The notes under the pieces: generated by a model
Told to the model about the DNA's origin: nothing
Database searches by the model: none
What the model saw: only the letters and a program-made list of their open reading frames with translations
Translations under genes and position numbers: made by a program
Assembly (NCBI RefSeq): GCF_040567655.1
Contig: NZ_JBEXAC010000003.1
Coordinates: 124,001 to 188,000 of the forward strand
Direction of reading: 5' to 3'
DNA length: 64,000 nucleotides
Origin: Chitinophaga sp. H8
GTDB taxonomy: Bacteria > Bacteroidota > Bacteroidia > Chitinophagales > Chitinophagaceae
Shown: in pieces, positions 52,424 through 62,882 of the stretch
Position numbering within the stretch: the stretch's first letter is position 1
Layout of the letters: each line of letters starts with the position of its first letter

Positions 52424-53515
52424 TCAGATAATCTTCAGCACTTCTTTAGCGATGACCATGTCTGCATTGGCATTACCCAGTGTACCAATATTTTGTTCCA
52501 GTTGTTCCATGAGCGCTTTATTCTGTACGAGACTGAACAAAGTAGTGCCCAGTTGGGTGCCTGTTTCATGGTCTTTTATGATGAGCGCCGCCTTTTTGTT
52601 CACTAAGCTCATTGCGTTGGATGTTTGATGATCCTCTGCTGCAAAAGGATAAGGAACAAATATGACTGGCTTTTTCACCACACATAATTCCGCAATAGCC
52701 AGTGCACCTGCCCTTGATATCACTACATCTGCTGCTTTATAGGCAAAATCCATCAGGTTAATAAAATCGAATACTTTTACCTGAGTAGCATATGGTGCCG
52801 CGGCCGATCTGGCAGTATCATAAAATGGCTTCCCTGTTTGCCATATCAGCTGGATGTTCTTTCCTTCAAAAGTGGGTAGTAAGGGTAGTAAGGCCTCATT
52901 GATGGATTTAGCACCGAGGCTTCCACCTACTACAAACACTGTTTTTTTATCCTTACTAAGGCCAAAATGAGCCAGTGCTTCTTCTTTAGATACAGCAGAT
53001 TGCGTGATACTGTTTCTTACCGGATTACCGGTTTGAATTAATTTATCCGCAGGGAAAAAGACCTCCATATTATCATAAGCCACACATATCTTTTTAGCCT
53101 TTTTGCCTAATAGTTTATTCGTCTTACCTGCAAAGGAGTTTTGCTCCTGGATGAGGGTAGGAATACCTTTACGCTGGGCCTGTTTTAACATGGGGAAGCT
53201 GGCATAACCACCTACACCCACTACTACATCTGGCTGAAAGCGTTGCATGATGCGACGAGCCTGGCCTAAGCTTTTCAGGATTTTAAATGGTAACAGCAGA
53301 TTTTTCAGCATGTTGCTGCGGTTAAACCCTGCTATTTCCAGCCCTTCAATCGGATACCCTGCCTGTGGTACTTTCTCCATTTCCATTTTGCCCAGCGCTC
53401 CCACAAAAAGAATATCTATATCAGGCTCTATTTTTTTCAACGCATTGGCAATAGCAATGGCCGGGAAGATATGTCCTCCTGTACCGCCACCTGCTATAAT
53501 TACTTTGCGTTGCAT
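52424..53515 (-). CDS. murG: Undecaprenyl-PP-MurNAc-pentapeptide GlcNAc transferase
   Basis: A 363-aa GT28 glycosyltransferase that makes lipid II from lipid I at the inner face of the membrane. The N-terminal Gly-rich loop GGGTGGHIFPA (9-19) binds lipid and the C-terminal lobe binds UDP-GlcNAc (VVGGSLGAKSINEAL). Both lobes are complete. Located between ftsW and murC. Confidence 0.96.
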   Translation of the reverse strand: MQRKVIIAGGGTGGHIFPAIAIANALKKIEPDIDILFVGALGKMEMEKVPQAGYPIEGLEIAGFNRSNMLKNLLLPFKILKSLGQARRIMQRFQPDVVVGVGGYASFPMLKQAQRKGIPTLIQEQNSFAGKTNKLLGKKAKKICVAYDNMEVFFPADKLIQTGNPVRNSITQSAVSKEEALAHFGLSKDKKTVFVVGGSLGAKSINEALLPLLPTFEGKNIQLIWQTGKPFYDTARSAAAPYATQVKVFDFINLMDFAYKAADVVISRAGALAIAELCVVKKPVIFVPYPFAAEDHQTSNAMSLVNKKAALIIKDHETGTQLGTTLFSLVQNKALMEQLEQNIGTLGNANADMVIAKEVLKII

Positions 53516-53586
53516 ATATTCTTTTTATTTATAGCCCATCAGGACTGTTTTATTACAATTCATTTCTCTCAGCTTCCAGCTGCACG

Positions 53587-54783
53587 TTATGCCACCTGTG
53601 CGTTGGCATTTTCACCTACTACTTTGGCTATCCTTTCCTGTTCTGCTTTTTTGACCTCCATTTCATCCACACTGCGTGATATACTTAGTATGATACCAAT
53701 AGCCAGGCTGGTAAACAGTACAGAAGACCCCCCCATACTTACCAGCGGAAGGGTAACTCCCGTTACCGGAAACAGGTGCACATTTACGGCCATATTAGTC
53801 AACGCCTGTATTACCAGGGTTACACTTAGTCCTAATGCCAGGAATGCACCAAAGGCATAAGGGCAGTTTTTGTATATTCTGATACTGCGTAGCAGTAATA
53901 TCATATATGCTGCCAATATTAAGAAGGCACCAAACATGCCATATTCTTCAATAATGATGGCGTAGATAAAATCTGAATAGGGGTGTGGTAAAAAATTGCG
54001 TTGCTCACTATTACCCGGTCCTTTCCCAAATAATCCACCACCTGCTATGGCGATATTGGCCTGTTGTACCTGATACGGTGCTTCAGCATGATCATCGGCC
54101 ATAAAGCTTTCAATCCTTTTCTCCCATGTTTCCGTACGCATTTTTTCCCCGGTGAGTTTTGCAACGAGGAATAGTAATACTACAAGTCCAATACCCAGTG
54201 CCATCATAGACAGCAGAAACTTCACCGGCACTCTTCCTATAAAGCACAACAGCATACAGCTGGCGCCCAGCAGCAGTGCGGTAGACATGTTAGCCGGCAT
54301 GATAAGCACACATATGATACCTACAGGGATAATAATGGGTAAGAACCCTTTCCTGAAATCCTGTATTACGTGCTGACGTTTGGAAAGTTGTCTGCTTACA
54401 TACATGAATATGGCCAGTTTGGCAATATCTGATGTCTGGAAGGTCAGATTAATAACGGGCAGCCGTATCCAGCGGCTGGCATCATTAATATTAGACCCAA
54501 ATGCCAAAGTATAGATCAGTAGAGGAATAGATATAATGAATCCTATTTGTGCCACACGGGAGTAGATCGTATAGTTTACCCGGTGTGCAAAATAGATGAT
54601 CAGTATGCCCAATGCCAGTACTGTCAGTTGTTTGATAAGGTAATACTCGGTACGGCCTCCCTGTGTGCGATAAGCCAACGATCCAGTAGAACTGTATACA
54701 GCCAACAAGCTTACCAGCGACAGGAATATCACTATCGTCCAAATCACTTTGTCACCTTTAGTCCTATGTAGTAAACCTTCCAT
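53587..54783 (-). CDS. ftsW: Septal peptidoglycan polymerase FtsW (SEDS)
   Basis: A 398-aa SEDS-family membrane glycosyltransferase with about ten helices that polymerises septal glycan with FtsI. The block GNSEQRNFLPHPYSDFIYAI and the terminal GGSSVLFTSLAIGIILSISR match the family. It lies between murD and murG. SEDS identity is firm; FtsW rather than RodA is taken from the dcw position. Confidence 0.93.
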   Translation of the reverse strand: MEGLLHRTKGDKVIWTIVIFLSLVSLLAVYSSTGSLAYRTQGGRTEYYLIKQLTVLALGILIIYFAHRVNYTIYSRVAQIGFIISIPLLIYTLAFGSNINDASRWIRLPVINLTFQTSDIAKLAIFMYVSRQLSKRQHVIQDFRKGFLPIIIPVGIICVLIMPANMSTALLLGASCMLLCFIGRVPVKFLLSMMALGIGLVVLLFLVAKLTGEKMRTETWEKRIESFMADDHAEAPYQVQQANIAIAGGGLFGKGPGNSEQRNFLPHPYSDFIYAIIIEEYGMFGAFLILAAYMILLLRSIRIYKNCPYAFGAFLALGLSVTLVIQALTNMAVNVHLFPVTGVTLPLVSMGGSSVLFTSLAIGIILSISRSVDEMEVKKAEQERIAKVVGENANAQVA

Positions 54784-54871
54784 TTTTCAGTTAAGTGTAT
54801 TTAGTTACGAATGCTGTTGGTTTATGGATCATTCCGGAAAAAATAAACCTGCATCCGGTTTTTCTATAGCA

Positions 54872-56272
54872 CTATAATTCTTTTACTGTTTCTTTAAACT
54901 GACGTCCTCTGTCTTCATAATTCTTGAATAAATCGAAGCTGGCACATGCAGGCGACAACAGCACCACATCCCCTTTTGTAGCCAGCTGGAATGCTGCCTG
55001 TACTGCTTCCTCCATACTACCAGTATTTACCATAGCTGGAGTATCTTTTGACAATGCTTCCTGTATAGGGCTATTGTCTACACCCAGGCATACAATTGCT
55101 TTTACCTTTTCTTTTACCAGTTCACGGATAGCACCATAGTCATTACCTTTATCCACTCCACCCATAATCAGTACTACTGGTCTTTCCATACTTTCCAATG
55201 CAAACCATACGGAGTTTACATTAGTAGCTTTGCTATCATTGATAAAGTCTACTCCACGCACGGTAGCAACGTACTCCATGCGATGTTCGAGGCTTTTAAA
55301 TGAAGCAAGACTCTCCCTTATTTTTTCTTTCCGTATGTCCATCGTTCTGCCCGCTATCCCTGCTGCCATTGAGTTATATAAGTTATGTTTGCCTTTTAAC
55401 GCGAGGTCGTAAATAGACATGATAACCGGTTCCTCATTGACCTGGATATTTACCTGGTCATTTGCTATAAATCCGCCTGCTTTCAGTGGTTCCATGATGG
55501 TAAAAGGTATTGTTGTTGAAAAAATGGGTTGCTGTTCCAAATGCTTCATTATTTCAGGATCATCTTTACAATAGATAAAGTAGTCTTCCGCAGTTTGATT
55601 CATGGCAATCCGGAATTTTGAAGCCACATAGTTTTCCATTTTATATTCATAACGGTCCAGGTGATCTGGTGTGATGTTTAATAAAATGGCCACATTGGGT
55701 TTAAATTCTTTTATGTCATCCAGCTGGAAGCTGCTTATCTCAATAACGTAGTAATCTGCCGGTGCAGTGGCTACCTGCTTTGCGTAGCTCACCCCAATAT
55801 TGCCTACCATGGCCACATTTAATCCTGCGGTTTTAAATATGTGATAGGTAAGTGCTGTTGTGGTGCTTTTTCCATTGCTTCCGGTAATGGCAATAATTTT
55901 TTTATCCTTGCTGAAACGGTATGCTAATTCGATTTCGGAAATAACCGGTATTTGTTTTTCCCTTACCTTTTTCATCAATTCCGTTTTTTCAGGAATTCCC
56001 GGGCTTTTCACAATTTCAGCTGCATCTAATACGATATCCCAGGAATGATGCCCTTCTTCAAAAGGGATATTATTGACTGCGAGTTCCTGTTTATAAAGAT
56101 CTTTGATAGCACCCCCATCAGAAACAAATATTTCATATCCCTGCTGTTTGCCCAGCAAAGCTGCACCAATACCGCTTTCTCCTGCACCCAGTATTACCAG
56201 GCGCTTCCCGGAGGCCGGAAGTGATGTAGCAGCAGTCTGATATGTAGTATTGTTATCCAATTCGTTTACCAA
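54872..56272 (-). CDS. murD: UDP-N-acetylmuramoylalanine--D-glutamate ligase
   Basis: A 466-aa cytoplasmic Mur ligase that adds D-Glu. The N-terminal dinucleotide-like motif is LGAGESGIGAA (28-38) and the ATP P-loop GSNGKST is at 131-137. The DSKATN motif is present in the C-terminal domain. Follows mraY by 37 nt. Confidence 0.95.
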   Translation of the reverse strand: MVNELDNNTTYQTAATSLPASGKRLVILGAGESGIGAALLGKQQGYEIFVSDGGAIKDLYKQELAVNNIPFEEGHHSWDIVLDAAEIVKSPGIPEKTELMKKVREKQIPVISEIELAYRFSKDKKIIAITGSNGKSTTTALTYHIFKTAGLNVAMVGNIGVSYAKQVATAPADYYVIEISSFQLDDIKEFKPNVAILLNITPDHLDRYEYKMENYVASKFRIAMNQTAEDYFIYCKDDPEIMKHLEQQPIFSTTIPFTIMEPLKAGGFIANDQVNIQVNEEPVIMSIYDLALKGKHNLYNSMAAGIAGRTMDIRKEKIRESLASFKSLEHRMEYVATVRGVDFINDSKATNVNSVWFALESMERPVVLIMGGVDKGNDYGAIRELVKEKVKAIVCLGVDNSPIQEALSKDTPAMVNTGSMEEAVQAAFQLATKGDVVLLSPACASFDLFKNYEDRGRQFKETVKEL

Positions 56273-56309
56273 TTTTGTCTATTAATTCTAATCTGTTTTG
56301 TGATTTGCC

Positions 56310-57566
56310 TTACCGCATTTTCAGCGTAGCAATAGAAAATACCACGCATACGATGGTGATGATCCAAAAGCGTACGGCAATCTTACTTTCATGATAGCCC
56401 AGTTTTTGATAATGGTGATGGAGGGGTGACATTAACAATATCCGTCTTCCTTCACCGTATTTCTTTTTTGTGTATTTAAAATATCCTACCTGTAACATTA
56501 CTGATACGAGTTCTACCAGGAATACGCCACAGAAAATAGGAATCAATAATTCTTTACGTACGATGATAGCCAGTGATGCAATGATGCCACCTATTGCAAG
56601 GCTACCGGTATCTCCCATGAATACTTGTGCGGGGTAGGCATTATACCATAGAAAGCCCACACAGGCCCCTACAAAGGCTGCAATAAAAATAGACAGCTCG
56701 CCCAGGTTTGGTATATACATGATGTTCAGGTATTCGGCAAACTGGATGTTACCGGATACGTAAGCGAATATGCCAAGACATACCCCTATAATAGCAGAAA
56801 CACCGGTGGCTAAGCCATCCAGTCCGTCAGTAATATTAGCCCCATTGGATACAGCTGTAATGATGAAGATTACAATCAGTATATAAGGGATGAAGGTGTA
56901 TTTCTCTGCATTGGGTCCCATCCAGGAAATGAGTTTGGAATAGTTGAACTCATGATTCTTTACAAATGGGATGGTAGTGATGGGTGTTTTTACATCCACG
57001 AACCGGTGCCCGTCTTTAGTGACCCTTTCGGAGCTGCTAACTGGCCTTTCATTTGCGCTCAGCTTTTTGGCGCCAATCAATTCGCGCGATATAAGCACGT
57101 TATCGTTGAAATAGAGGGTAGTACCAATAATCAGTCCTAACCCCACCTGCCCCATTATTTTAAATCTGCCAGCCAGTCCTTCCTTATTTTTCTTAAATAC
57201 TTTAATGTAATCATCAATGAACCCAATGATGCCCAGCCAGATGGTAGACAGCAGAATGAGGAGGATATACACGTTTAATACCCGTGCAAAAAGGAGAGTA
57301 GGTATGATAATGGCGGTAAGTATAATCAAACCACCCATGGTAGGAGTGCCTTTTTTGGTGTTTTCACCAGCCAGCCCCAGCTCACGGATCGTTTCGCCTA
57401 TTTGTTTACGTTGAAGATATCTAACTATACGTTTTCCAAGCAATAAAGAAATTACCAATGATAACAATAAAGCCATTGTCACACGGAACGTGATGAATTG
57501 AAACATCCCGCCTCCTGCGATGTTATAGTTTAATGTTTTCAGGTAATCAAAAAAATAATATAACAT
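56310..57566 (-). CDS. mraY: Phospho-N-acetylmuramoyl-pentapeptide transferase
   Basis: A 418-aa membrane transferase (about ten helices) that joins phospho-MurNAc-pentapeptide to undecaprenyl phosphate, making lipid I. Signature motifs: [21 protein letters not shown] and the C-terminal [10 protein letters not shown] region (His-rich catalytic loop). ATG 57566 (MLYYFFDYL) was chosen over an in-frame ATG at 57590 because the family starts there. Lengthened by an insert of about 50 residues in the middle, as is common in this phylum. Confidence 0.95.
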   Translation of the reverse strand: MLYYFFDYLKTLNYNIAGGGMFQFITFRVTMALLLSLVISLLLGKRIVRYLQRKQIGETIRELGLAGENTKKGTPTMGGLIILTAIIIPTLLFARVLNVYILLILLSTIWLGIIGFIDDYIKVFKKNKEGLAGRFKIMGQVGLGLIIGTTLYFNDNVLISRELIGAKKLSANERPVSSSERVTKDGHRFVDVKTPITTIPFVKNHEFNYSKLISWMGPNAEKYTFIPYILIVIFIITAVSNGANITDGLDGLATGVSAIIGVCLGIFAYVSGNIQFAEYLNIMYIPNLGELSIFIAAFVGACVGFLWYNAYPAQVFMGDTGSLAIGGIIASLAIIVRKELLIPIFCGVFLVELVSVMLQVGYFKYTKKKYGEGRRILLMSPLHHHYQKLGYHESKIAVRFWIITIVCVVFSIATLKMR

Positions 57567-57648
57567 ATATAGTTTTAGTCGCCTGTCCATGGCTTTACAT
57601 GGCGCAAGTCAGTTAGTTAGTCTCGGTTAGTCAGTTATTCACTTCACT

Positions 57649-59115
57649 TTACTTTCCCATCATTTCCATCACTTCTTTCAATACCTGTTTATCGTCGAAA
57701 GGATGTTTGATACCATTAATGTCCTGGTATTTTTCATGCCCTTTACCTGCTATCAGGATGATATCTTCCGGATTGGCCAGGCTGCAGGCTGTTTTAATAG
57801 CTTCTTTCCTGTCGGTAATGGATAATGTTTTTTTCTTCAGATGTACCGGAACACCTGCCTCCATTTCGCGGATAATTTCCACAGGATCTTCAGAGCGGGG
57901 ATTATCTGATGTGAAAATCACTTTGTCACTAAGTTCCGTTGCCACATCTGCCATTACCGGGCGTTTGGTTTTATCCCGGTCGCCACCGCATCCTACTACT
58001 GTAATTACCTGCTCATTACCCTTACGCAGATTTTGAATAGTAGACAGTACATTTTTAAGTGCATCTGGAGTATGCGCATAATCCACAATACCAATGATCC
58101 GTTCATGAGCGGAAAGGATATAGTCAAAACGTCCTTCCGCACCTAATGTGTTGCTCAGGGCCTGCAGTACTTTCACCTTATCTTTACCCAACAAAACCCC
58201 TGTACCATATACCGCCAGCAGGTTGTATGCATTAAATTCCCCAATGAGCCGGAAGTGTACTTCTGTTTCGCCAATCAGCATCATGAGTCCGGTAAGGCCG
58301 TTGTCCAGGATTTTTCCTTTGAAATCGGCCAGTGTACGCAGGCTGTAGGTTGCTTTCCTGGCTTTGGTATTCTGCAGCATCACTGCACCCCTCTTATCAT
58401 CCAGATTGGTCAATGCAAAAGCAGTAGCTGGCAGGTTGTCAAAAAACGATTTCTTAACACGGATGTATTCATCAAACGTTTTATGATAATCCAAATGGTC
58501 ATGTGTAATGTTGCTAAAGATCCCTCCGGCGAACTTCAAGCCAGCAATTCTCTGTTGGTGTATGGCATGTGAACTCACCTCCATAAACACATACTCACAT
58601 CCTTCCAGTACCATTTGTGCCAACAGGGCATTAAGATGTATAGCATCCGGGGTGGTATGAGTAGCCGGAATGATATCGTCACCTATCTGGTTCTGTACGG
58701 TGGAGATTAATCCACAGTGATGTCCCAGTTGGGTAAATAACCGGAATAACAGGGTAGCAATCGTTGTTTTACCATTGGTACCGGTAACGCCTATCAGCTG
58801 TAATTGCTGGGAGGGATTTCCGTAGAAATTTCCTGCCATGATACCACATGCAAGTGCGCTGTTATTGACCTGTATATAACAAACATCGGCTGTAAGTTGA
58901 GCGGGTAATACCTCACAGATAACCGCTGCTGCTCCTTGTGCAATGGCTTTATCGATAAACAGGTGTCCATCCGCATGTACGCCTTTTACTGCTATAAAGG
59001 CATCTCCTTTTGTAACAGTTCTGGAATCCATGCAGAGTGCGTGCACAGTAATATCATTATTACCATGAACGGCCTGTATGCTTACATTGTACAATATGTT
59101 CCGCAGCGTATTCAT
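57649..59115 (-). CDS. murE: UDP-MurNAc-tripeptide synthetase MurE, meso-DAP type
   Basis: A 488-aa cytoplasmic Mur ligase that adds the third stem residue. The ATP P-loop GTNGKTT is at 112-118. The substrate-selecting motif reads DNPR (TSDNPRSEDP), which is the meso-diaminopimelate type rather than the lysine type. The start overlaps the ftsI stop by 1 nt (TAATG). Next is mraY. Confidence 0.95.
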   Translation of the reverse strand: MNTLRNILYNVSIQAVHGNNDITVHALCMDSRTVTKGDAFIAVKGVHADGHLFIDKAIAQGAAAVICEVLPAQLTADVCYIQVNNSALACGIMAGNFYGNPSQQLQLIGVTGTNGKTTIATLLFRLFTQLGHHCGLISTVQNQIGDDIIPATHTTPDAIHLNALLAQMVLEGCEYVFMEVSSHAIHQQRIAGLKFAGGIFSNITHDHLDYHKTFDEYIRVKKSFFDNLPATAFALTNLDDKRGAVMLQNTKARKATYSLRTLADFKGKILDNGLTGLMMLIGETEVHFRLIGEFNAYNLLAVYGTGVLLGKDKVKVLQALSNTLGAEGRFDYILSAHERIIGIVDYAHTPDALKNVLSTIQNLRKGNEQVITVVGCGGDRDKTKRPVMADVATELSDKVIFTSDNPRSEDPVEIIREMEAGVPVHLKKKTLSITDRKEAIKTACSLANPEDIILIAGKGHEKYQDINGIKHPFDDKQVLKEVMEMMGK

Positions 59116-61220
59116 TAACTCAACTCAATTACTATTGTTTGATCATTACCTATTTTACTACCACCAGGTATTGATTGTGTTTTTACTTTACCTGCACCTC
59201 TCACCTCTACTCTTAGCCCAGCATTTTCCAACAGGTACAGTGCATCCTTTAATCCCATTCCAGTTACGTTGGGAACAGCGCCCTTGGCTTGTGCAATGGT
59301 TTGAAAGGCCACTTTACGGTCATTCACTTTAGCACTTACCCAGCCGCTGTTAGCAACAGTACCCTGCCAGGGCAACTGGAGGGTAGAGAGTATTTCTTTC
59401 CATTCGCTGCTCTTGCCATTTTTGAGTGCCAGCAGGGTGTCTATCTGAACTGACGACTGCATGGGCTTTTGTTTTTCTACAGCAATAGCATATAGTTTGT
59501 CTGCCACTTCACGAAATACCGGACCGGCTACAGAAGCCCCATAGAACTTCTTTGCGCGGGATTTGTTTTTGATTACCACCACACAGGTATATTGCGGATC
59601 ATTAGCAGGAAAATAGCCAGCAAAGGAAGACTGATAGATTTTATCAGCATATCCCCGGCTGCCATTGGCTACCAGCGCAGTACCTGTTTTGCCTGCAATG
59701 GTATAATAAGGAGTGGCTAGCCGTTTTCCGGTACCACTGATCATTACCCCTTCCAGCATCCGTTGTACCTGTGTTAAAGTACTTTTTGAGCATATGCTGT
59801 CCATTACAACAGCAGGCTCTACTTGTTTTACTACCTGGCCAAACTCCATAATGGAATTGACGAGGTAAGGTTTCATCATTTTACCATTATTGGCCACAGC
59901 GTTGTACAGCATACAAGTTTGCAGCGGGCTTATCAGTACTTCATATCCGAATGCCATCCAGGGAAGGGTAGTAGCGCTCCATGTTTTGGAAGCGGTATTT
60001 TTTATTACCGGTCTTCCTTCTCCCACCAGATCAATACCTGTATTTTGATCCAGCTTCAGTTTTTTCAGGTGTGCTACAAAAGCATTTGGTTTTTTATAAT
60101 AATACTGATAGGCCAATTTGGCCATACCTACGTTTGAGCTCAGCTCAAATGCATGTTTGATACTCACATTTTGCGGACCTTTGTGTGGTTCAGAATCAAA
60201 TACAGTTCTGCGTCCCACCTGCCAGCGTCCGTTTTCCATATCCACCAGGTCGTTCATTGTCGCGTATTTATCTTCCAGCACGGCAATTACTGTAGCCAGT
60301 TTGAAGGTAGAACCCGGTTCTCCCACCTGCAGTGCATAGTTCATATCTTCCCAATAGTTGCCGTCCGGTTGTCTGCCCAGGTTGGCCACCGCTTTTACTT
60401 TGCCGGTTTTTACCTCCATTAATATACAGGTACCATGCTCTGCTTCATTATCCACCATCATATTCATGAGCGCGGTTTCAACAATATCCTGCATGTTTAC
60501 ATCAATGGTGGTAATGATATCGCGTCCGTTTTCCGGCTCTATATCATATCCTTCTACCGGAACAAAAGTGCCACCAGCGATACGGCGCATCAGTCTTTTA
60601 CCGGTTACCCCTTTCAGGTAATCATTATATGTTCTTTCCAGTCCGACATTCTGGGCATTTTCACGTGCCAGTCCGATGGTTCTGTTGGCCAGCAGTTTAA
60701 AAGGGTTGATGCGTTTGTTTTTTGTTTCTGCAATCATGCCCCCTTTGTTTTTACCTAACCGGAACATTGGAAAGTTGCGGATTTGTTGGTATTGCTCAAA
60801 GGGAACATCGCGTTTCAGCAAAAAATAACGGTCTTTCGATTTGTACCCTTCCCTCAGCAGCTGTTTGTATTCTCCCGCAGTCCGGTCGCCCAGAAGGCGC
60901 GCCAGTCTGATGGAAAGGGAGTCTACGTTATCTTTAAACACTTTACCATTTTTATCACGTAAACCGTCTGCGGCAAAGTCTATCCGTATATCGAAATACG
61001 GAATAGAGGTAGACAGCATTCTGCCTTCCTCGGAATAGATGGTACCACGGTCTGCATCCAATGCTACGTAGCGGGTATGGAGGCTATCTGCCATGCCGCG
61101 CCAGTAGTCGCCTTGCACATGCTGTATTACAAACACTTTGACAAGTATGGCCACACTGAAGAGTGCCATGCCGATAAAGCATAAATACACTCTCCATAAT
61201 ATGTCCTTTTTTACTTCCAC
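59115..61220 (-). CDS. ftsI: Septal transpeptidase FtsI/PBP3 with one PASTA domain
   Basis: A 701-aa bitopic class B penicillin-binding protein. One membrane helix (about 12-32), a PBP dimer domain, then the transpeptidase with STFK (Ser304/Lys307), SSN (361-363) and KTG (511-513). The C-terminal 65 residues form a PASTA domain (VPNVTGMGLKDALYLLENAG). The start is a GTG at 61220. The PASTA domain is common in this phylum and in Gram-positives. Forms the FtsWI pair with the upstream FtsL-like protein as activator. Confidence 0.95.
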   Translation of the reverse strand: MEVKKDILWRVYLCFIGMALFSVAILVKVFVIQHVQGDYWRGMADSLHTRYVALDADRGTIYSEEGRMLSTSIPYFDIRIDFAADGLRDKNGKVFKDNVDSLSIRLARLLGDRTAGEYKQLLREGYKSKDRYFLLKRDVPFEQYQQIRNFPMFRLGKNKGGMIAETKNKRINPFKLLANRTIGLARENAQNVGLERTYNDYLKGVTGKRLMRRIAGGTFVPVEGYDIEPENGRDIITTIDVNMQDIVETALMNMMVDNEAEHGTCILMEVKTGKVKAVANLGRQPDGNYWEDMNYALQVGEPGSTFKLATVIAVLEDKYATMNDLVDMENGRWQVGRRTVFDSEPHKGPQNVSIKHAFELSSNVGMAKLAYQYYYKKPNAFVAHLKKLKLDQNTGIDLVGEGRPVIKNTASKTWSATTLPWMAFGYEVLISPLQTCMLYNAVANNGKMMKPYLVNSIMEFGQVVKQVEPAVVMDSICSKSTLTQVQRMLEGVMISGTGKRLATPYYTIAGKTGTALVANGSRGYADKIYQSSFAGYFPANDPQYTCVVVIKNKSRAKKFYGASVAGPVFREVADKLYAIAVEKQKPMQSSVQIDTLLALKNGKSSEWKEILSTLQLPWQGTVANSGWVSAKVNDRKVAFQTIAQAKGAVPNVTGMGLKDALYLLENAGLRVEVRGAGKVKTQSIPGGSKIGNDQTIVIELS

Positions 61221-61394
61221 TTCAGTGTTTGTATTTTATAACTGCTGTTTGGCAGTTAATGACAAAAGTCTTTATAGCTAAAAGCCTTAAAATGATACCT
61301 GATACTGGCTGCTTTGCTTTTTATCGAGATGCTTGCCATTTGTAGCAGCATCCCCGTCTGACTGCATCAGGCGGGCAGCATCAGGTATCAATAC

Positions 61395-61766
61395 CTATTT
61401 CTTTTCATTTTGCTGGATCACGATCTTCTGTGGAGGTGCATTTAATTGTTTTAATCCTAAAGGCTCCACTGATTTGCTAACCTCACTCATCTTGCTGCGA
61501 AACATGAGTTCACTTTTCACATTAATATATTCCCACTTCAGTTCTTTTATTTCTCTTCCCAGTTTATTGATCCTTCTGATTTTCTTTTCTGCCAGGTGAC
61601 TGTTGGCGATATATAGCAGTGCCATTGCAGATAGAAAAAGTATGAATGGCATATTTTGCACAATAGCCCTGTAGTTAATGCGCAATCGCCATTCTTTTTT
61701 AGGTTCCGGAGTTTCCAGTGGCTCCTGCGGTTCCTGACTTTCTGTATGTAACGCTTCTTCCTGCAA
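61395..61766 (-). CDS. ftsL: FtsL-like bitopic division protein
   Basis: A 123-aa protein with a Glu/Pro-rich cytoplasmic head (1-35), one membrane helix (about 37-53) and a coiled-coil-like helix (about 55-90), then a short polar tail. Size, topology and position between rsmH and ftsI match FtsL, whose sequence is weakly conserved. It would recruit and activate FtsWI. The function is inferred from topology and location. A 174-nt gap before ftsI has no gene. Confidence 0.75.
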   Translation of the reverse strand: MQEEALHTESQEPQEPLETPEPKKEWRLRINYRAIVQNMPFILFLSAMALLYIANSHLAEKKIRRINKLGREIKELKWEYINVKSELMFRSKMSEVSKSVEPLGLKQLNAPPQKIVIQQNEKK

Positions 61767-61964
61767 GACTGTAAATACTTTAAAAAATGAATGATCAGAC
61801 TATAATTTCATCATTTCAAATAGGGGGGATATTTGGATGTACAAATTGCTGAATTGCCGATTTGCTGGTTAATTCCTGGGCCGTTTACCTTGATGTAAAC
61901 CCATTGTTCTATCTGGTGTATTTGATCTAATGTATTGGTATGACAGGGAAAATGCCGGCTGTCA

Positions 61965-62873
61965 TTACATTTTTTCAGCTACCCGTAATTTTGCGCTTCT
62001 GGACCTTGGATTCAGCTTTAGTTCTTCAGTACTGGCAGTAACAGGTTTTTTAGTAATCAACTGAAACAACTTAGGGGGTGTGTGCATGGTAAATGGATGG
62101 TCTTGGACTTCTTCGAAACTGCCTGTTTTCATGAAGTTTTTTACCAACCTGTCTTCCAATGAATGGAAGGTAATAAAGGCCATTCTACCCCCTGGTTTAA
62201 GTACAGCTGCTGTTTGTGTCAATAACTCTTTCAGGGCACCAAGTTCATCATTGACAGCGATGCGCAATGCCTGGAATACCTGAGCCAGATATTTTTGCGG
62301 GTTGCCTTTAACAACGGGCTGTATTACATATTTAAATTCTGCTATGGTGCGCATGGGGTGTACTTTTCTTTGTTGTACAATGGTAGTGGCCAGCGTTTTT
62401 GAGTTGGTCACCTCACCGTATTCCTGGAAAAGTAATTGCAGCCTGGCAGCAGAGTAAGTTTGCAACAACTGGGCAGCAGTCAATGCGCTCCGTGTGTCCA
62501 TCCGCATGTCCAGGTCTCCATCAAAGCGGGTACTAAATCCTCTTTCAGCGGTATCAAACTGATGGGAGGATACGCCCAGATCAGCCAGTACACCATCTAC
62601 CTCTGTGGCCTGGTGTAGTTTCAGAAAGCGCTGCAGGTGCCGGAAATTTTGCTGAACAAAGGTGACTCTGTCGTCTTCGATCCTGTTGCGGAAAGCATCC
62701 TCATCCTGATCAAATACGATAAGCCGGCCTTTTTCACCCAGTTGCGCCAATATTGCGCGGGAATGTCCGCCTCCTCCAAAAGTGGCGTCTACATAAATGC
62801 CATCCGGCTTAATATGTAGCAGTTCAGTTACTTCGTGAAGCAAAACAGGTAAATGGTATTCTTGTGTGCCCAT
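61965..62873 (-). CDS. rsmH: 16S rRNA (cytosine(1402)-N4)-methyltransferase RsmH
   Basis: A 302-aa SAM-dependent methyltransferase that modifies C1402 of 16S rRNA. N-terminal LPVLLHEV and the SAM loop DATFGGGGHSRAIL are conserved, as is FDGDLDMRMD. It ends 198 nt before ftsL and starts 9 nt after the mraZ stop. The 198-nt gap to ftsL shows no gene. Confidence 0.96.
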   Translation of the reverse strand: MGTQEYHLPVLLHEVTELLHIKPDGIYVDATFGGGGHSRAILAQLGEKGRLIVFDQDEDAFRNRIEDDRVTFVQQNFRHLQRFLKLHQATEVDGVLADLGVSSHQFDTAERGFSTRFDGDLDMRMDTRSALTAAQLLQTYSAARLQLLFQEYGEVTNSKTLATTIVQQRKVHPMRTIAEFKYVIQPVVKGNPQKYLAQVFQALRIAVNDELGALKELLTQTAAVLKPGGRMAFITFHSLEDRLVKNFMKTGSFEEVQDHPFTMHTPPKLFQLITKKPVTASTEELKLNPRSRSAKLRVAEKM

Positions 62874-62882
62874 ACGCTCAGA